A stretch of DNA of 64,000 nt from Frigoribacterium sp. ACAM 257 (GCF_007954365.1 NZ_VOLO01000002.1:124001-188000), one strand, 5' to 3'. Positions 10,115 to 18,997 are shown, counted from the first letter of the stretch. The notes: generated by a model from the letters alone, not told the origin. A program made the numbers and translations.

Positions 10115-11479
10115 CTAGAAGGCCCCGTCGAGCTCGCGCTCGCGGGGCGTGCTGGCCGCGCTGAAGGCCCGGCGCAGCGCCTCGCGGAGGTTGCCCGACT
10201 CGGCGTCGACGAGCTGGCTGAACCCGAGCCGACGCGCCTCGCTGGCCCGCTGCCGGGGCGACGACACGGGCCGGATCTCGCCCGCCAGGCTGATCTCGCC
10301 GACCGCCGCCATCGTGTGCGGGTAGCTGACGTCTCGGCTCGCGCTCGCCAGGGCCAGCGCGATGGCCAGGTCTGCCCCGGGCTCGGTGATCTTGATTCCG
10401 CCGACCGTCGACACGTAGACGTCCGCGTCGCCGAGGCGGATGCCCGCCCGGCGCTCGAGCACGGCGAGCAGCATCGCCACGCGGGACGAGTCGACGCCGT
10501 TGACGACCCGTCGGGGCTGGGGAGTGCTGCTGGCGACGATCAGCGCCTGGACCTCGACGGGCAGCGCACGCCGCCCCTCCATCGCGATCGTGATGCAGGT
10601 GCCGCTGACCGGCGCGCCGCTGCGCGACATGAAGAGGCCGCTGGGGTCGGCGACCTCGGCGATGCCGTCGCCGGTCATCTCGAAGCAGCCGACCTCGTCG
10701 GTCGGCCCGAAGCGGTTCTTGTGCGCCCGGATGAACCGGAGCGAGGTCTGTCGGTCGCCCTCGAACTGGCAGACGACGTCGACCAGGTGCTCGAGGAGGC
10801 GCGGGCCGGCGATCGTCCCGTCTTTCGTCACGTGCCCCACCAGCAGCACCGGCAGGTTGCGGTCCTTGCTGACGCGGATGAGCGTCGACGCGACCTCGCG
10901 CACCTGTGACGTGCCGCCCGCGATGCCGTCGATCGACGACGACGAGACCGTCTGCACCGAGTCGACGATCACCAGCTGCGGGTCGACCTGCTCGATCTGG
11001 CCGAGGATGACGGCGAGGTCGACCTCGGCCGCCAGGAACAAGTTGTCGTGCATCGCCCCGGTGCGCTCCGCCCGCATCCGCACCTGCTGCGCGCTCTCTT
11101 CTGCGGTGACGTAGAGCACGCGTGCCCCGGTCGCTGCGGCGCGCGACGCGACCTCGAGCAGCAGCGTCGACTTGCCGACCCCCGGCTCGCCGCTCAGCAG
11201 GATGGCCGCGCCCGGGACGATGCCCCCGCCGAGCACCCGGTCGAACTCGGCGATGCCGCTCGGCCAGGAGGCGACGGCGCCGGCCTCGACCTGCGTGATC
11301 GGTCGGGCGACCCGGTCGCCGCCGACCGACACGGGGGCGGTGCCCCGGGCGCTCACGAGCGCGGACGTGACGTCGACCACGGTGCCCCAGCGCTGGCACT
11401 CGCCGCAGCGACCGGCCCACTTGAGGCTGGTCCAGCCGCACTCGGTGCAGCGGAAGGGCGGGGTGGTGGTGCGAGGCAT
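10115..11479 (-). CDS. radA: DNA repair protein RadA
   Basis: A RecA-related ATPase that promotes branch migration in recombinational repair. The 454-residue product has the N-terminal four-cysteine zinc finger (CTECG and CGEC, residues 11-29), Walker A GEPGVGKST, the RadA-specific KNRFG motif, and the C-terminal Lon-protease-like domain (LPVEVQALI through SLAGEIRPV) with its typical GGIKI and GDADVYVS phrases. Length is normal for the family. The ATG at 11479 gives the standard N-terminus just before the zinc finger. The gene is single, convergent with the SseB-like gene. Confidence 0.96.
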   Translation of the reverse strand: MPRTTTPPFRCTECGWTSLKWAGRCGECQRWGTVVDVTSALVSARGTAPVSVGGDRVARPITQVEAGAVASWPSGIAEFDRVLGGGIVPGAAILLSGEPGVGKSTLLLEVASRAAATGARVLYVTAEESAQQVRMRAERTGAMHDNLFLAAEVDLAVILGQIEQVDPQLVIVDSVQTVSSSSIDGIAGGTSQVREVASTLIRVSKDRNLPVLLVGHVTKDGTIAGPRLLEHLVDVVCQFEGDRQTSLRFIRAHKNRFGPTDEVGCFEMTGDGIAEVADPSGLFMSRSGAPVSGTCITIAMEGRRALPVEVQALIVASSTPQPRRVVNGVDSSRVAMLLAVLERRAGIRLGDADVYVSTVGGIKITEPGADLAIALALASASRDVSYPHTMAAVGEISLAGEIRPVSSPRQRASEARRLGFSQLVDAESGNLREALRRAFSAASTPRERELDGAF

Positions 11480-11570
11480 GCTGCGAGCCTAGGCGGGACG
11501 TCCGACAGCAGGGGCGCCTCCTCGTGTGGGCTGTGGAGGGACGGCGTGCTCGGGCCGCCGGGTGCGCCCC

Positions 11571-11629
11571 ACCCGTTGTGGGGGCGGCATGCCCTGGCCG
11601 CTGGGCGAGCCAGACCCGTTGTGGGGGCG
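11571..11629. repeat. pair of 16-bp direct repeats upstream of the metallopeptidase gene
   Basis: ACCCGTTGTGGGGGCG occurs at 11571-11586 and again, identical, at 11614-11629, with a period of 43 bases. It lies in the 326-base gap between the divergent radA and metallopeptidase genes, so it could be a regulator site or a local duplication. Confidence 0.6.
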
Positions 11630-11671
11630 TCCGCGGTCAGATGTGTGTGTTTGCATCGATCTTGCGGTTGA

Positions 11672-11779
11672 CGCGTGGCCCCCCGACGGCCACGCGACGT
11701 CTGCGAGGTCCCGACGGCCTCGCGACGTGCGCGCGGTCCCGACGACCGCGCGCTGAGCGCAGGGTCCCGACGACCCTGC
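11672..11779 (+). ncRNA. array of four tandem hairpins with a constant CCGAC loop
   Basis: Four stem-loops follow one another with a spacing of 28-30 bases: 11672-11696, 11703-11723, 11729-11753 and 11759-11779. The stems differ in sequence (beginning GCGTGGCC, GCGAGGTC, GCGCGGTC and GCAGGGTC) but each is matched by its own complement, while the loop (C)CCGAC stays the same. Changing stems with retained pairing are the mark of a structure kept at the RNA level. The array ends 26 bases before the GTG start of the metallopeptidase, so it should lie in that gene's leader. It matches no riboswitch or leader class I know. Confidence 0.6.
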
Positions 11780-11805
11780 ACGCTCCCGCACGACTGGAGT
11801 TCGCT

Positions 11806-14217
11806 GTGCCCACCCCCCGATCCACCCGTACGTCCGCTGTGCCCGGATCCTGGTTCGTCCGTGCGTCCGCTGTGCTGGTCGCAGCCGTGATCGTGATCGG
11901 CGGCCTCGTCGACGGACAGGCGGTGAACGCGGCCGAGCTCGACCCGGCAGCCGCGTCGGCAGCGCCGCCCGCGCCCGCCGGCGTCGCCGCTCCCGACCTC
12001 TCCGACGACATGCTCGTCGTCCCGTCGACACCCGTGACGCGCCCCCACCTGCACGCGGAGGCCGCCGAGGTCGCGGCCCGCGAGGCCGACGTCGCCGACC
12101 AGACGGCGGCGGACCCCGGAGCCAGGTCGTCGGCCTCGACGGCCGCCGTCGCCGTCGTGCACCGCGTCTCGGTGAGCATCGCGACCGTCACGGCGACCAC
12201 TGCCGACGACGCGGCGACCCCGCCCGACGACGCGTCCGTCACGGCCGCGATCCGGCAGCTGCACGACTTCTGGTGGGAGGAGTCGGGCGGCACGGTCGAC
12301 GTCCAGCTCGGCGGGATCGAGCGCACCTCGCTCGCCGCCGCCACCTGCGACCCGTCGGCCGTGCTCGACTCGGTGCACACGACCGCCTTCGGGGGCGCCT
12401 TCGCGTCGTACCGCTGGGCAGGCACCGACACCCACCTCCTCGTGCTGACGCGCGAGACCTGCGGCTCGTCCGCCTTCGCGACCGTCGGAGGAGGCGGCGG
12501 CGAGATCTTCAGCTCGGTCGGCACGGACACCGCGCTCGGCGTCCCCGTGCTGATGCACGAGCTCGGCCACAACCTCGGCCTCGGCCACGCCGGTGCGGCC
12601 ATGTGCCGCAGCACGACCTCCGTCGACGCTCCCCTCCCGGGCTACGTGCACACGGCGGACACCGACGCCTCCGTGGCCTGCCCGGTGGAGGAGTACGGGG
12701 ACTTCCTCGACATCATGGGCTACTCCGTCTCGGGGGCGCGACCGCACCTGTCGACGCCGCAGCGCCTCCGGGCGGGCTTCCAGGTCGACGCGACGACCCT
12801 CCGCGAGCCGGGCACGCGCCAGCAGGTGACCGTGGGCGCGCTCGACGGCGCGGCGACCACGGCGGGCGGCCGGGCCGTGCAGGTGGTCGACCCGCTGAGT
12901 GGTGACACCTACTGGGTCGAGTACCGCACCGCGAGCGGTCGCGACGCCTCGAGCGCCGAGTTCCGGGGCGCGACGCCGCGGTGCTCGTCCCTCGACGCGA
13001 AGCTGGTGCGCTGCACCCTGAACGGCGACCGCGCCGTCGGCGAGGTGCGCGTGCTGCGGGCGATCCCCCTGTCCGGCTCCGCGGTCTCGACGGCCGTGGT
13101 CGCCGCCGGCCCCGTCGAGGCGGGCGACCTGACCCGCCGGGACACCCACCTCGACGCCGGAGAGAGCTTCACCAGCACGGGCGGGGGCTTCACCGTCGCG
13201 GTCCGCTCGACCTCGCCCTCGGCCGGGGCCGTGCTCGACGTCGCCCTCGCCGGCGGCAGCTCGACCGGCGCCGCGCCCGCCGGCGACACCGCAGGGCGGC
13301 CCGCCCCGAAGCAGGTGGCGGCCGTGACCACGACCGCGCTCGGCACCGACCGCGCCCGCCAGACCTGGGGCACGAACCCGACGGCTGTCCTCACCGCGAC
13401 GGTGGCGGTCGCAGGAGGCGCGGCACCGGCCGGGTCCGTCACGTTCGTCGACGGGACCACGACGCTGGCGACGGTCGCAGTGGCGGCGGGCGGCACCGCG
13501 ACCACCCGCCTCCCCGCCTCGCTGGCGCCGGGGGCCCACTCGCTGAGCGCCGCCTTCACCCCGTCGGTCGCCGACCAGGCGGCGTCGACGTCGGCGGCGA
13601 CGAAGATCACCGTGGACAAGGCCGCGACGACGACGACGCTCCGCCTGAGCGCCGGCTCCCAGGTGCACGGCGCGACCTCGCGCATCACGGCCACCGCCTC
13701 CCTCACCTCGGTCGCGGGATCCGCGGCGACGGGCGCGGGCACCGTCGCGTTCACCGTCGACGGCAAGGTCGCGGCGCGGGTCGCCGCCTCGGGCGGCAGG
13801 GCGACGTGGGTCGTCCCGGCGGGCACGGCTGCGGGCGCGCACAAGCTGACGACGACCTTCACCCCTTCGGTCTCGACTGCGCTGCCCTCGACCAGTGCGA
13901 CGTCGTCGTTCTCGGTCACGAAGGCGGCCTCGACGACGGTGCTCTCGCCCCGCTCGTCCCTCCCGAAGGGCAAGGGCGCCAACGTCGCGGTGAGCGTGAC
14001 CGCTCGGGGCGTCGCCGCGCCGACGGGCACGATCACCGTCCGTCACGGCCGGACCGTCGTCGGCACGGCCACCCTCTCGGCGGCGGCCAAGGGCAAGATG
14101 ACCGTGGGCGTGGCCGGGTTCCGCTCCGCCGGCAGCTACCCGCTCACGGTCACGTACTCGGGCAACGGGAGCGTGGGCGCGAGCACCTCGGCTCCGGTGG
14201 CCTTCAAGGTCAAGTAG
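11806..14217 (+). CDS. secreted zinc metallopeptidase with C-terminal immunoglobulin-like repeats
   Basis: An 803-residue exported protein. A signal peptide (FVRASAVLVAAVIVIGGLVDG, core AVLVAAVIVIGG) ends near AVNAAE. The catalytic zinc motif HELGHNLGLGH lies at residues 251-261, with a likely Met-turn at DIMGY about 56 residues later, as in metzincins of the reprolysin/M12 type. The second half holds about three Ig-like repeats of the Big/bacterial adhesin type (phrases such as GSVTFVDGTTTLATV and AGSYPLTVTYSGNGS), probably for cell-wall or substrate contact. GTG 11806 is chosen over the longer open frame because CTGGAG lies 6 bases upstream and the signal peptide starts there. No sortase motif is present, so the protein should be released. 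Its leader carries the four-hairpin array. Confidence 0.88.
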   Translation: MPTPRSTRTSAVPGSWFVRASAVLVAAVIVIGGLVDGQAVNAAELDPAAASAAPPAPAGVAAPDLSDDMLVVPSTPVTRPHLHAEAAEVAAREADVADQTAADPGARSSASTAAVAVVHRVSVSIATVTATTADDAATPPDDASVTAAIRQLHDFWWEESGGTVDVQLGGIERTSLAAATCDPSAVLDSVHTTAFGGAFASYRWAGTDTHLLVLTRETCGSSAFATVGGGGGEIFSSVGTDTALGVPVLMHELGHNLGLGHAGAAMCRSTTSVDAPLPGYVHTADTDASVACPVEEYGDFLDIMGYSVSGARPHLSTPQRLRAGFQVDATTLREPGTRQQVTVGALDGAATTAGGRAVQVVDPLSGDTYWVEYRTASGRDASSAEFRGATPRCSSLDAKLVRCTLNGDRAVGEVRVLRAIPLSGSAVSTAVVAAGPVEAGDLTRRDTHLDAGESFTSTGGGFTVAVRSTSPSAGAVLDVALAGGSSTGAAPAGDTAGRPAPKQVAAVTTTALGTDRARQTWGTNPTAVLTATVAVAGGAAPAGSVTFVDGTTTLATVAVAAGGTATTRLPASLAPGAHSLSAAFTPSVADQAASTSAATKITVDKAATTTTLRLSAGSQVHGATSRITATASLTSVAGSAATGAGTVAFTVDGKVAARVAASGGRATWVVPAGTAAGAHKLTTTFTPSVSTALPSTSATSSFSVTKAASTTVLSPRSSLPKGKGANVAVSVTARGVAAPTGTITVRHGRTVVGTATLSAAAKGKMTVGVAGFRSAGSYPLTVTYSGNGSVGASTSAPVAFKVK

Positions 14218-14240
14218 GAGGCGCCTCCTCGGCTCGCCCG

Positions 14241-14268
14241 ACCGGCCCGGCCCGGCCCGGCCCGGCCC
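14241..14268. repeat. CCGGC-type pentamer tandem repeat
   Basis: About five copies of a GGCCC pentamer lie in the 99-base gap between the convergent metallopeptidase and SGNH hydrolase genes. A short palindrome (GAGGCGCCTC) directly after the metallopeptidase stop may act as part of the terminator. Confidence 0.6.
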
Positions 14269-14316
14269 AGCATGGCCTGGCCTGCCTGCCGGTGCTGCAG
14301 GTGCCGGTGCCGGTCG

Positions 14317-15192
14317 TCAGCTGCGGGGCAGCGCGTCCGTGCCGCGGGCCGAGGCGCGAGACGCCGCACGCTCGGCGGTGCGGGCCGTCGAGCCCGCGGC
14401 CGCGGCGTCGTGCACGCTGGCGTCGGCGTCCGTGACGGCGTGGTCGGCCGCGATGCGGGCGACCCGGGCGGCGACGGCCGGCTCGAAGGCGCTGGCCCAG
14501 ACGCGGTACCCTCGGTCGTTGGGGTGGAACAGGTCGCCCGCGGAGTTGCGGAAGGTGCGCACCAGGCCCTGCTTCCGCGTCGTGTCGTAGAGGGGGGCGA
14601 CCGTCAGGCCGAACTCGTCGGCGAGGCGCCGCACGATCGCGTTGGCCTCGGCGATGCGGTGCTCGCGCTCGGGGATCCACATCGTCGGCAGGTCGGCCAC
14701 GATCGCGTGGGTCGGCAGCGCCCCGTAGATGTGCCGCAGGTTGCGCTCGAACGTCTCGGCGTCGAAGTCGATGACGTCGTTCGCGCCGATGGCGACGGTG
14801 ACGACGTCGGGCTGGTACTTCTCGAGCTTGGGCAGCTGGTCCTTGCGGCAGAGCCACGTCGTCGCGCCGCTGACGCTGAGGTTGACGACCCGGACGGAGG
14901 AGCGGGTCGCGTGCCGCATCCGCACCGACAGCCTGCCCACGTAGCTGCGCGCCGGGCTCGACGCCCCGATGCCCTGCGCGGTCGAGTCGCCGAGCGCCAC
15001 GTAGAGCAGGGCGCCCTTGCGGTCGAACCGGTCGCGCCACCAGGCGGAGTGCACCGGCAGCAGGTCGTTGAGGGTCGCGGCGGCGGAGCGCTGGCTGCGA
15101 AGGGCACGGCGCCAGACGGCGAAGAGCGCACCGCCCGCGGCGAGGGTGACGCCGACTCCGGAGAGGAAGGCGAGGGGGTGACGGGTGGGCAT
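14317..15192 (-). CDS. SGNH/GDSL-family hydrolase, membrane-anchored or exported
   Basis: A 291-residue esterase or acylhydrolase of the SGNH fold. Block I is GDSTAQG with the nucleophile Ser at residue 70; block III is GAND at 136-139; block V is HPND near residue 243, giving the catalytic Asp/His. An N-terminal hydrophobic stretch (LAFLSGVGVTLAAGGALFAV, core residues 8-27) looks like an uncleaved anchor, and a low-complexity Ala/Arg/Thr tail follows the domain. Substrate is unknown; family members act on lipids or acetylated polysaccharides. It is the last ordinary-looking chromosomal gene before the tRNA. Confidence 0.87.
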   Translation of the reverse strand: MPTRHPLAFLSGVGVTLAAGGALFAVWRRALRSQRSAAATLNDLLPVHSAWWRDRFDRKGALLYVALGDSTAQGIGASSPARSYVGRLSVRMRHATRSSVRVVNLSVSGATTWLCRKDQLPKLEKYQPDVVTVAIGANDVIDFDAETFERNLRHIYGALPTHAIVADLPTMWIPEREHRIAEANAIVRRLADEFGLTVAPLYDTTRKQGLVRTFRNSAGDLFHPNDRGYRVWASAFEPAVAARVARIAADHAVTDADASVHDAAAAGSTARTAERAASRASARGTDALPRS

Positions 15193-15364
15193 GCTGGGAG
15201 CGTACGCCCGGCCGTCCGCCTATCGCCTGTCGCCTGTCGCCGAGGAGGTGCGGTGAACCGTCACGAAGTGCTGGTCGCCAGCCTCGGGGCAGCACTCTCC
15301 GCCGGTCCACGTCGGCCCGAGGCGGGTTTCGACAGGGGCGCGCGGATGTACTAAGCTCTCCCCC

Positions 15365-15455
15365 GGTACCGTGTCCGAGCGGCCGAAGGATCATGTCTCG
15401 AAAACATGTGTGGGGGTTGACTCCACCGTGGGTTCAAATCCCACCGGTACCGCCA
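15365..15455 (+). tRNA. tRNA-Ser (anticodon CGA), CCA encoded
   Basis: Acceptor arms GGTACCG (15365-15371) and CGGTACC (15445-15451) pair perfectly, followed by discriminator G and an encoded CCA. The anticodon stem is CATGT/ACATG around CTCGAAA, giving anticodon CGA, which reads UCG serine codons. A long variable arm typical of tRNA-Ser is present, and the T arm has GGTTCAAATCC. A tRNA-Ser 3' end is a usual integration target, and everything to the right of it here looks accessory. I did not find a second copy of its 3' end in the window. Confidence 0.95.
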
Positions 15456-15504
15456 CAGGGTTGTTTGCGCATCAATCGGAATCCGTTTGCGGAACGCAGC
15501 CCAA

Positions 15505-15539
15505 GAAGAAAGCCCCCGAGTAGTTCGGGGGCTTTCTTC
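15505..15539 (+). terminator. strong terminator after tRNA-Ser
   Basis: A perfect 15-bp stem (15505-15519 with 15525-15539) with a 5-base loop and a T-rich right arm lies 50 bases after the tRNA. It also faces the transposase-like gene, so it may stop transcripts from both sides. Confidence 0.85.
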
Positions 15540-15726
15540 CGTTTGAGGGCCGAGAATCGCTTCCCGGCGAGGGGTTCGGGATCTCTTGGCAGCTCCTTCG
15601 GGGCCACCGGCTGCACAGTCGGCTTAAACGACGAAGCGGCCCGCCCGTCTGGGCGCGCCGAATTGACTCGTGAGCGTTGGGGGAGAGCAGGAAGCTCGCG
15701 TGTCGTGTCTTGGAACGGGCGTGGGC

Positions 15727-17631
15727 CTACGTTCGCGGAGGCGGATCGACAGCGGGTCCACTCGTCGGGAACGGGGACAGTTCGGGCCGAACGTAGTCGG
15801 CGCGGTAGTTGCTCATGCCTTCGGCATCACGACGGCGGGTGCGCTGTGCAGGCACCGGCGTCAGGCCCTTCGCGACGCGGCGGTCGCGGTCCTTCGGCGC
15901 TCGGTGCTTGGCGGCGAGGAAGGTGACGATCTTGCGGATGTTCGCGGCCGTCGTGAGCATGGCGAGAAGGAACTGCTGAGCGGCGAGACCGCGCAGGCGC
16001 CGTGCGCTGGAGTCGGCGATGCGCTCGGGACCGGTCTTGATGAAGGCGTTGAAGCTCTCGATGCTGTTGCGGTCGCGGCGGTAGGTCTTGGACCACTCCT
16101 TGCTGCCATAAGGCAGCATCTGGTTCATCTTCTCGCCGTCCTCCGGGCGCACCGTGATCGAGGTCTGGCAGCAGACCTTGTCTGTCTGCTTGGGGACGTT
16201 GGCGCGCAGCACCTGCCGGCGTTCCTTGTCAGGCGATGCACGCTTGTCGAGCTTGCGGAGCGGGCACTCGACCGTCGCACTCGGGCCGAGGGCTGGGCAG
16301 CGCATCTTCACGTTGCCGTTGGCGTCGGGACCCTCCTTCTTGTGAAGTCGGTATGCGTCACGCTCGTCGATCTGCTGGGACCACTCGACGTTGTCGATCT
16401 CCTTGTTGTTGCGCCGCACCGTTGCATCGAGGAGCCGCTTCGGTGTACCGGGGCAGAACTGACCGCCTTCGACGAGCTTGGCTCCGCCGACCTGGCCCCG
16501 CACACCGGTCTGGTTCGCGCGGTTGTAGTCGAAGACGAGGCCGACGCCGAGCTCTCTCATCGGACGGTGGAAGTCCTCCATCGTGAGACCCGCGGAGTAC
16601 CCAAGGTCGGACGACAGGCGCGCGATGTCGTAGCCGCGTTCCTGGATGTTCTTCACGAGCTCGACGGTGTGGAAGCCGATGCCCTTGTTGGGCGTCGTCA
16701 GGCTCGCCCCGCGGATCAGCTGCGGTGCTTCGGTGGGGTCACCTGTCGGGTCCTCGTTGACGTCGATGATGAGGTTAGCCGTGTAGGCGAGCAGCCACCG
16801 GCTCCGTGCCTGCTTGACGCTCGCCTTGCCGTTCTCCTTGGTGTGCTTGCTGAAGACGCGTTCCTTCTCTCCCTTGTCGATCGGGTAGAGGTCAGCTTCA
16901 AGCTCCATCGCGTACTTCGGCTGTTCCTTGTCCGTGCCCGCGATGAACATGGGCTGCTCGACGCCGTTCTCCCGCGGCCAACGGTTCTTCTGGCTCGGTG
17001 CACGCAGCACTGTCTGGTCGACGGAGAGCGCGAGACGCTGACGTCGCACGGCTCGAGGCAGGTTCTGGGCCGTGGCTTCCAGCAGCGTGTTCGTGAAGGT
17101 CATGCTGCGCTCGTGTGCCCGGCGTTCGATGTTCTTGTCCCGGAGCGCGTCAAGGCTGCTCCGCTCGTCGCGGGTGAGCAGGCGGCGGGGCGCCGGCCAG
17201 GCATCCCAGAGGTCGATGATGCGGTGCATCGCCCGCCATGCCAGGAAGTACCAGTCGTTGGGCTTGTCGTTGTCGTACAGGTGAGCGATGCCGAGCTCGC
17301 GACGGGCTTCATCGTCGAGACGGCGTTCGAAGACGCGGCCCATCTCGCGCACGAAGATCATGGACTGCTCCGATAGGAGCATCATCACCACGGTCAGGAT
17401 GGCCAGGTCGTCGATCTTCGGTTTGACACCGCCCGGGGCTTTCTTCTCGCGGTCCTCCGCGCGCCAGGTCGCGAGGAGCTCGATGACGCCCGATGAACGG
17501 AGGAAGGTCATCCACTCACGGGCGTCGGCGCCGCGGAACCTGGTGGTCTTGGTCGACCCGCTGACGATCCGGTCGGCTGTGTAGATGCCATTGAAGAACT
17601 CCTCGTCGTGGAACGAGGGCTCGCCGGTCAC
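15727..17631 (-). CDS. DDE transposase-like protein
   Basis: A 634-residue protein resembling large actinobacterial transposase-like proteins. Candidate catalytic acids stand in the usual order: Asp in LALSVDQTVL, Asp in LSSDLGYSAGL, and Glu in DRNSIESFNAFIK near the C-terminus. A Cys-bearing zinc-ribbon-like segment lies between them (MRCPALG, VECPLRKL, VCCQTS). The start ATG overlaps the stop of the upstream recombinase-like gene by four bases, so the two are translationally coupled, which is unusual for an insertion sequence. I found no clear terminal inverted repeats around this gene alone. Either it is a transposase using a helper protein or a domesticated protein; sequence does not settle which. 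Confidence 0.7.
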   Translation of the reverse strand: MTGEPSFHDEEFFNGIYTADRIVSGSTKTTRFRGADAREWMTFLRSSGVIELLATWRAEDREKKAPGGVKPKIDDLAILTVVMMLLSEQSMIFVREMGRVFERRLDDEARRELGIAHLYDNDKPNDWYFLAWRAMHRIIDLWDAWPAPRRLLTRDERSSLDALRDKNIERRAHERSMTFTNTLLEATAQNLPRAVRRQRLALSVDQTVLRAPSQKNRWPRENGVEQPMFIAGTDKEQPKYAMELEADLYPIDKGEKERVFSKHTKENGKASVKQARSRWLLAYTANLIIDVNEDPTGDPTEAPQLIRGASLTTPNKGIGFHTVELVKNIQERGYDIARLSSDLGYSAGLTMEDFHRPMRELGVGLVFDYNRANQTGVRGQVGGAKLVEGGQFCPGTPKRLLDATVRRNNKEIDNVEWSQQIDERDAYRLHKKEGPDANGNVKMRCPALGPSATVECPLRKLDKRASPDKERRQVLRANVPKQTDKVCCQTSITVRPEDGEKMNQMLPYGSKEWSKTYRRDRNSIESFNAFIKTGPERIADSSARRLRGLAAQQFLLAMLTTAANIRKIVTFLAAKHRAPKDRDRRVAKGLTPVPAQRTRRRDAEGMSNYRADYVRPELSPFPTSGPAVDPPPRT

Positions 17632-18497
17632 TGAGTCGCTCCCGTTGAACGGAGAAGCGCGTGAAGCTCAACCTCGGGCATGACCTCGGCCAAGGGCGCG
17701 TAGCGAAGGAGGGACGAGACGTTCTTGAAGCCAGCCGCGTAGACGATGCTCGCCAGGGGCAAAACGTTGATCTGGTCCACGATCCAGGTGATGCGGAGGC
17801 GGCGAATAGCAGGACCGTCGTACCGGGCGCCGTAGTGCATGAGCGCGATCTCCCGGGAGGACTCCTTGCGGTGGGGGATGACCGCGTAGTCATCGTCGCC
17901 GAGTCCCTCGAAGGCGATGTCTGCGTACGAATCCCACCCGACACGGATGGGGATGCTTCGCGGCGCCTTTCCGGTCACACGGACGACCCAGCCAGCCGGA
18001 GTGCGCGTCAAGTCGCGGCCACGGACCGCGGCGATCTCGGTTGCGCCGAGGCCTGCACCACCGGCAAGCGCGAGAAGCCCGTAAGAATCCCGGCGGGCTC
18101 GGTCGGTGGACCTCGACGCGGCCCAGCTCTCGAAAGCGGGAAGCTCGGCGTGCGAGAAGGGTCGTATCTCCCGGCTCTGCTTGTTGAGGCGGTGAGGAGA
18201 CGGTTCGTAACCGAGCGCTTCAGCGAGGTTCAGGAGTCTGGTCTCGGCAAGCTGCTGCGTCTTGGCACTGGGGTAGGTGCGGGCGAAGCGGTAGATCATG
18301 GACGGGTAGAAGAGGTCATCGCGGCGCAGCTCCGCACCGGCGTCGTGGAACGCCCACACGACGTACCGACTCGCGAAGGTCAGGAGGATCCTCGTGTAGA
18401 GCATGTCGTGGGGTTTGGCGTCGAGGATGCACGCGAGCGTGAAGTCCCGCACAGGCAACCACTTGGTCGGGGCGATACGGCGCGGGTGGTAGCGCAA
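17628..18497 (-). CDS. degenerate tyrosine-recombinase-like protein, copy 1
   Basis: A 289-residue protein with the layout of a phage-type integrase (N-terminal SAM-like helices, then a C-terminal domain). GLLALAGGAGLGATEIAAVRGRDL matches the stretch that holds the first catalytic Arg in integrases, but the Arg is missing, and the final Tyr region is not recognisable. It is a clear paralog of the gene at 19085-20053 (conserved words GAGL, ITWIV/ATWIV, LRYAP/LLPYVA). TTG 18497 is preferred to GTG 18614: it has AGGAGG 5 bases upstream, and it places an 18-bp operator (18526-18543) before the gene, just as in copy 2. The missing catalytic residues suggest a DNA-binding or accessory role rather than a working recombinase. 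Confidence 0.65.
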   Translation of the reverse strand: MRYHPRRIAPTKWLPVRDFTLACILDAKPHDMLYTRILLTFASRYVVWAFHDAGAELRRDDLFYPSMIYRFARTYPSAKTQQLAETRLLNLAEALGYEPSPHRLNKQSREIRPFSHAELPAFESWAASRSTDRARRDSYGLLALAGGAGLGATEIAAVRGRDLTRTPAGWVVRVTGKAPRSIPIRVGWDSYADIAFEGLGDDDYAVIPHRKESSREIALMHYGARYDGPAIRRLRITWIVDQINVLPLASIVYAAGFKNVSSLLRYAPLAEVMPEVELHALLRSTGATQ

Positions 18498-18525
18498 GAT
18501 CGCCTCCTGAAGCTCCAGCGTGGCG

Positions 18526-18543
18526 TGGTCATTAGATTGACCA
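18526..18543. promoter_or_regulatory. 18-bp palindromic operator, copy 1
   Basis: TGGTCATTAGATTGACCA, with perfect 6-bp arms. Near-identical palindromes lie at 20079-20096 and 21007-21024. Read on the minus strand it contains TCTAATGACCA, so a -10-like TCTAAT overlaps the site, 28 bases before the preferred TTG start of recombinase-like copy 1. Confidence 0.65.
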
Positions 18544-18688
18544 AAGTGTGCTGCGGCACGCTCGAGTTGGGAAGAGGGGGAGGTCGGAGGTTGTGTCTCG
18601 TCAGGGGTGGTCACGAGAGATGGACATGCGACAAGACAAGGCCATCACGCGGTCTGGTGCGCTTTCAGCGCACATCTAGACTGCGGAG

Positions 18689-18997
18689 GTGCCTGATCCA
18701 CGTTTCGAGCCGCGCTCCTACCTACGTGAGCCAGGCCGCTTCGGTCGCGACCCCGAAGCTCAGTGGGTCTCGGCGGTGTCGTTCTCGTCAGGCCAGCTCG
18801 ACCAGTGGGGTGCTGCACGCATTCAGCATCGGCTGGCGTGCAGCATCCGAGTCGAGATAGCGAGACGGTTCCGCTCGGTCGGGACGTACGCGGCTGCCTC
18901 TGGGCAGAGTCCTGAGCGGCTGGGGCGTCTGCTCAGGGGTGAGGTCGTGATGCGTCTGGAAGACGTGGCAAATGCCCGTCGCCATTTGGGCGTCTGA
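18689..18997 (+). CDS. small helix-turn-helix protein, divergent from recombinase-like copy 1
   Basis: A 102-residue protein with a C-terminal XRE-like helix-turn-helix: YAAASGQSPERLGRLLRGEV followed by MRLEDVANARRHLGV (helix pair around residues 63-96). It is transcribed away from the recombinase-like gene, the classical position for a regulator of the operon. The GTG 18689 appears leaderless: a -10-like TAGACT ends six bases upstream. The sequence around it, CTAGACTGCGG, closely matches that before the HTH gene at 20157 (CTAGCCTTGCGG). It is a candidate for the protein that binds the shared 18-bp palindrome; that link is inference. Confidence 0.65.
   Translation: MPDPRFEPRSYLREPGRFGRDPEAQWVSAVSFSSGQLDQWGAARIQHRLACSIRVEIARRFRSVGTYAAASGQSPERLGRLLRGEVVMRLEDVANARRHLGV

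Noticed and set aside
8709-11441. Very long minus-strand open frame across argA, the secreted protein and radA
   Set aside because: A shadow frame of GC-rich coding DNA: Arg/Gly/Ala-rich translation with no domain, overlapping well-supported genes. The same applies to the long frames at 4280-6463, 4536-6782 and 11353-14046.
11672-11779. CRISPR-like array (repeating units of about 28 bases)
   Set aside because: The units are hairpins with different stems and no constant direct repeat separated by unique spacers; no cas genes are near.
15430-15455. Second copy of the tRNA-Ser 3' end as an att site
   Set aside because: I looked for the T-arm/acceptor sequence further right and saw only short partial matches, such as near 45846, none extending into the T arm.
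15670-17376. Plus-strand open frame of 568 codons opposite the transposase-like gene
   Set aside because: The minus-strand product shows transposase-type motifs and coupling to the next gene; the plus frame reads as low-complexity Val/Leu/Arg text.
17628-18614. Functional phage-type integrase for the island
   Set aside because: Catalytic Arg and Tyr positions are not recognisable in this protein or its paralog, so I do not call it an active integrase.
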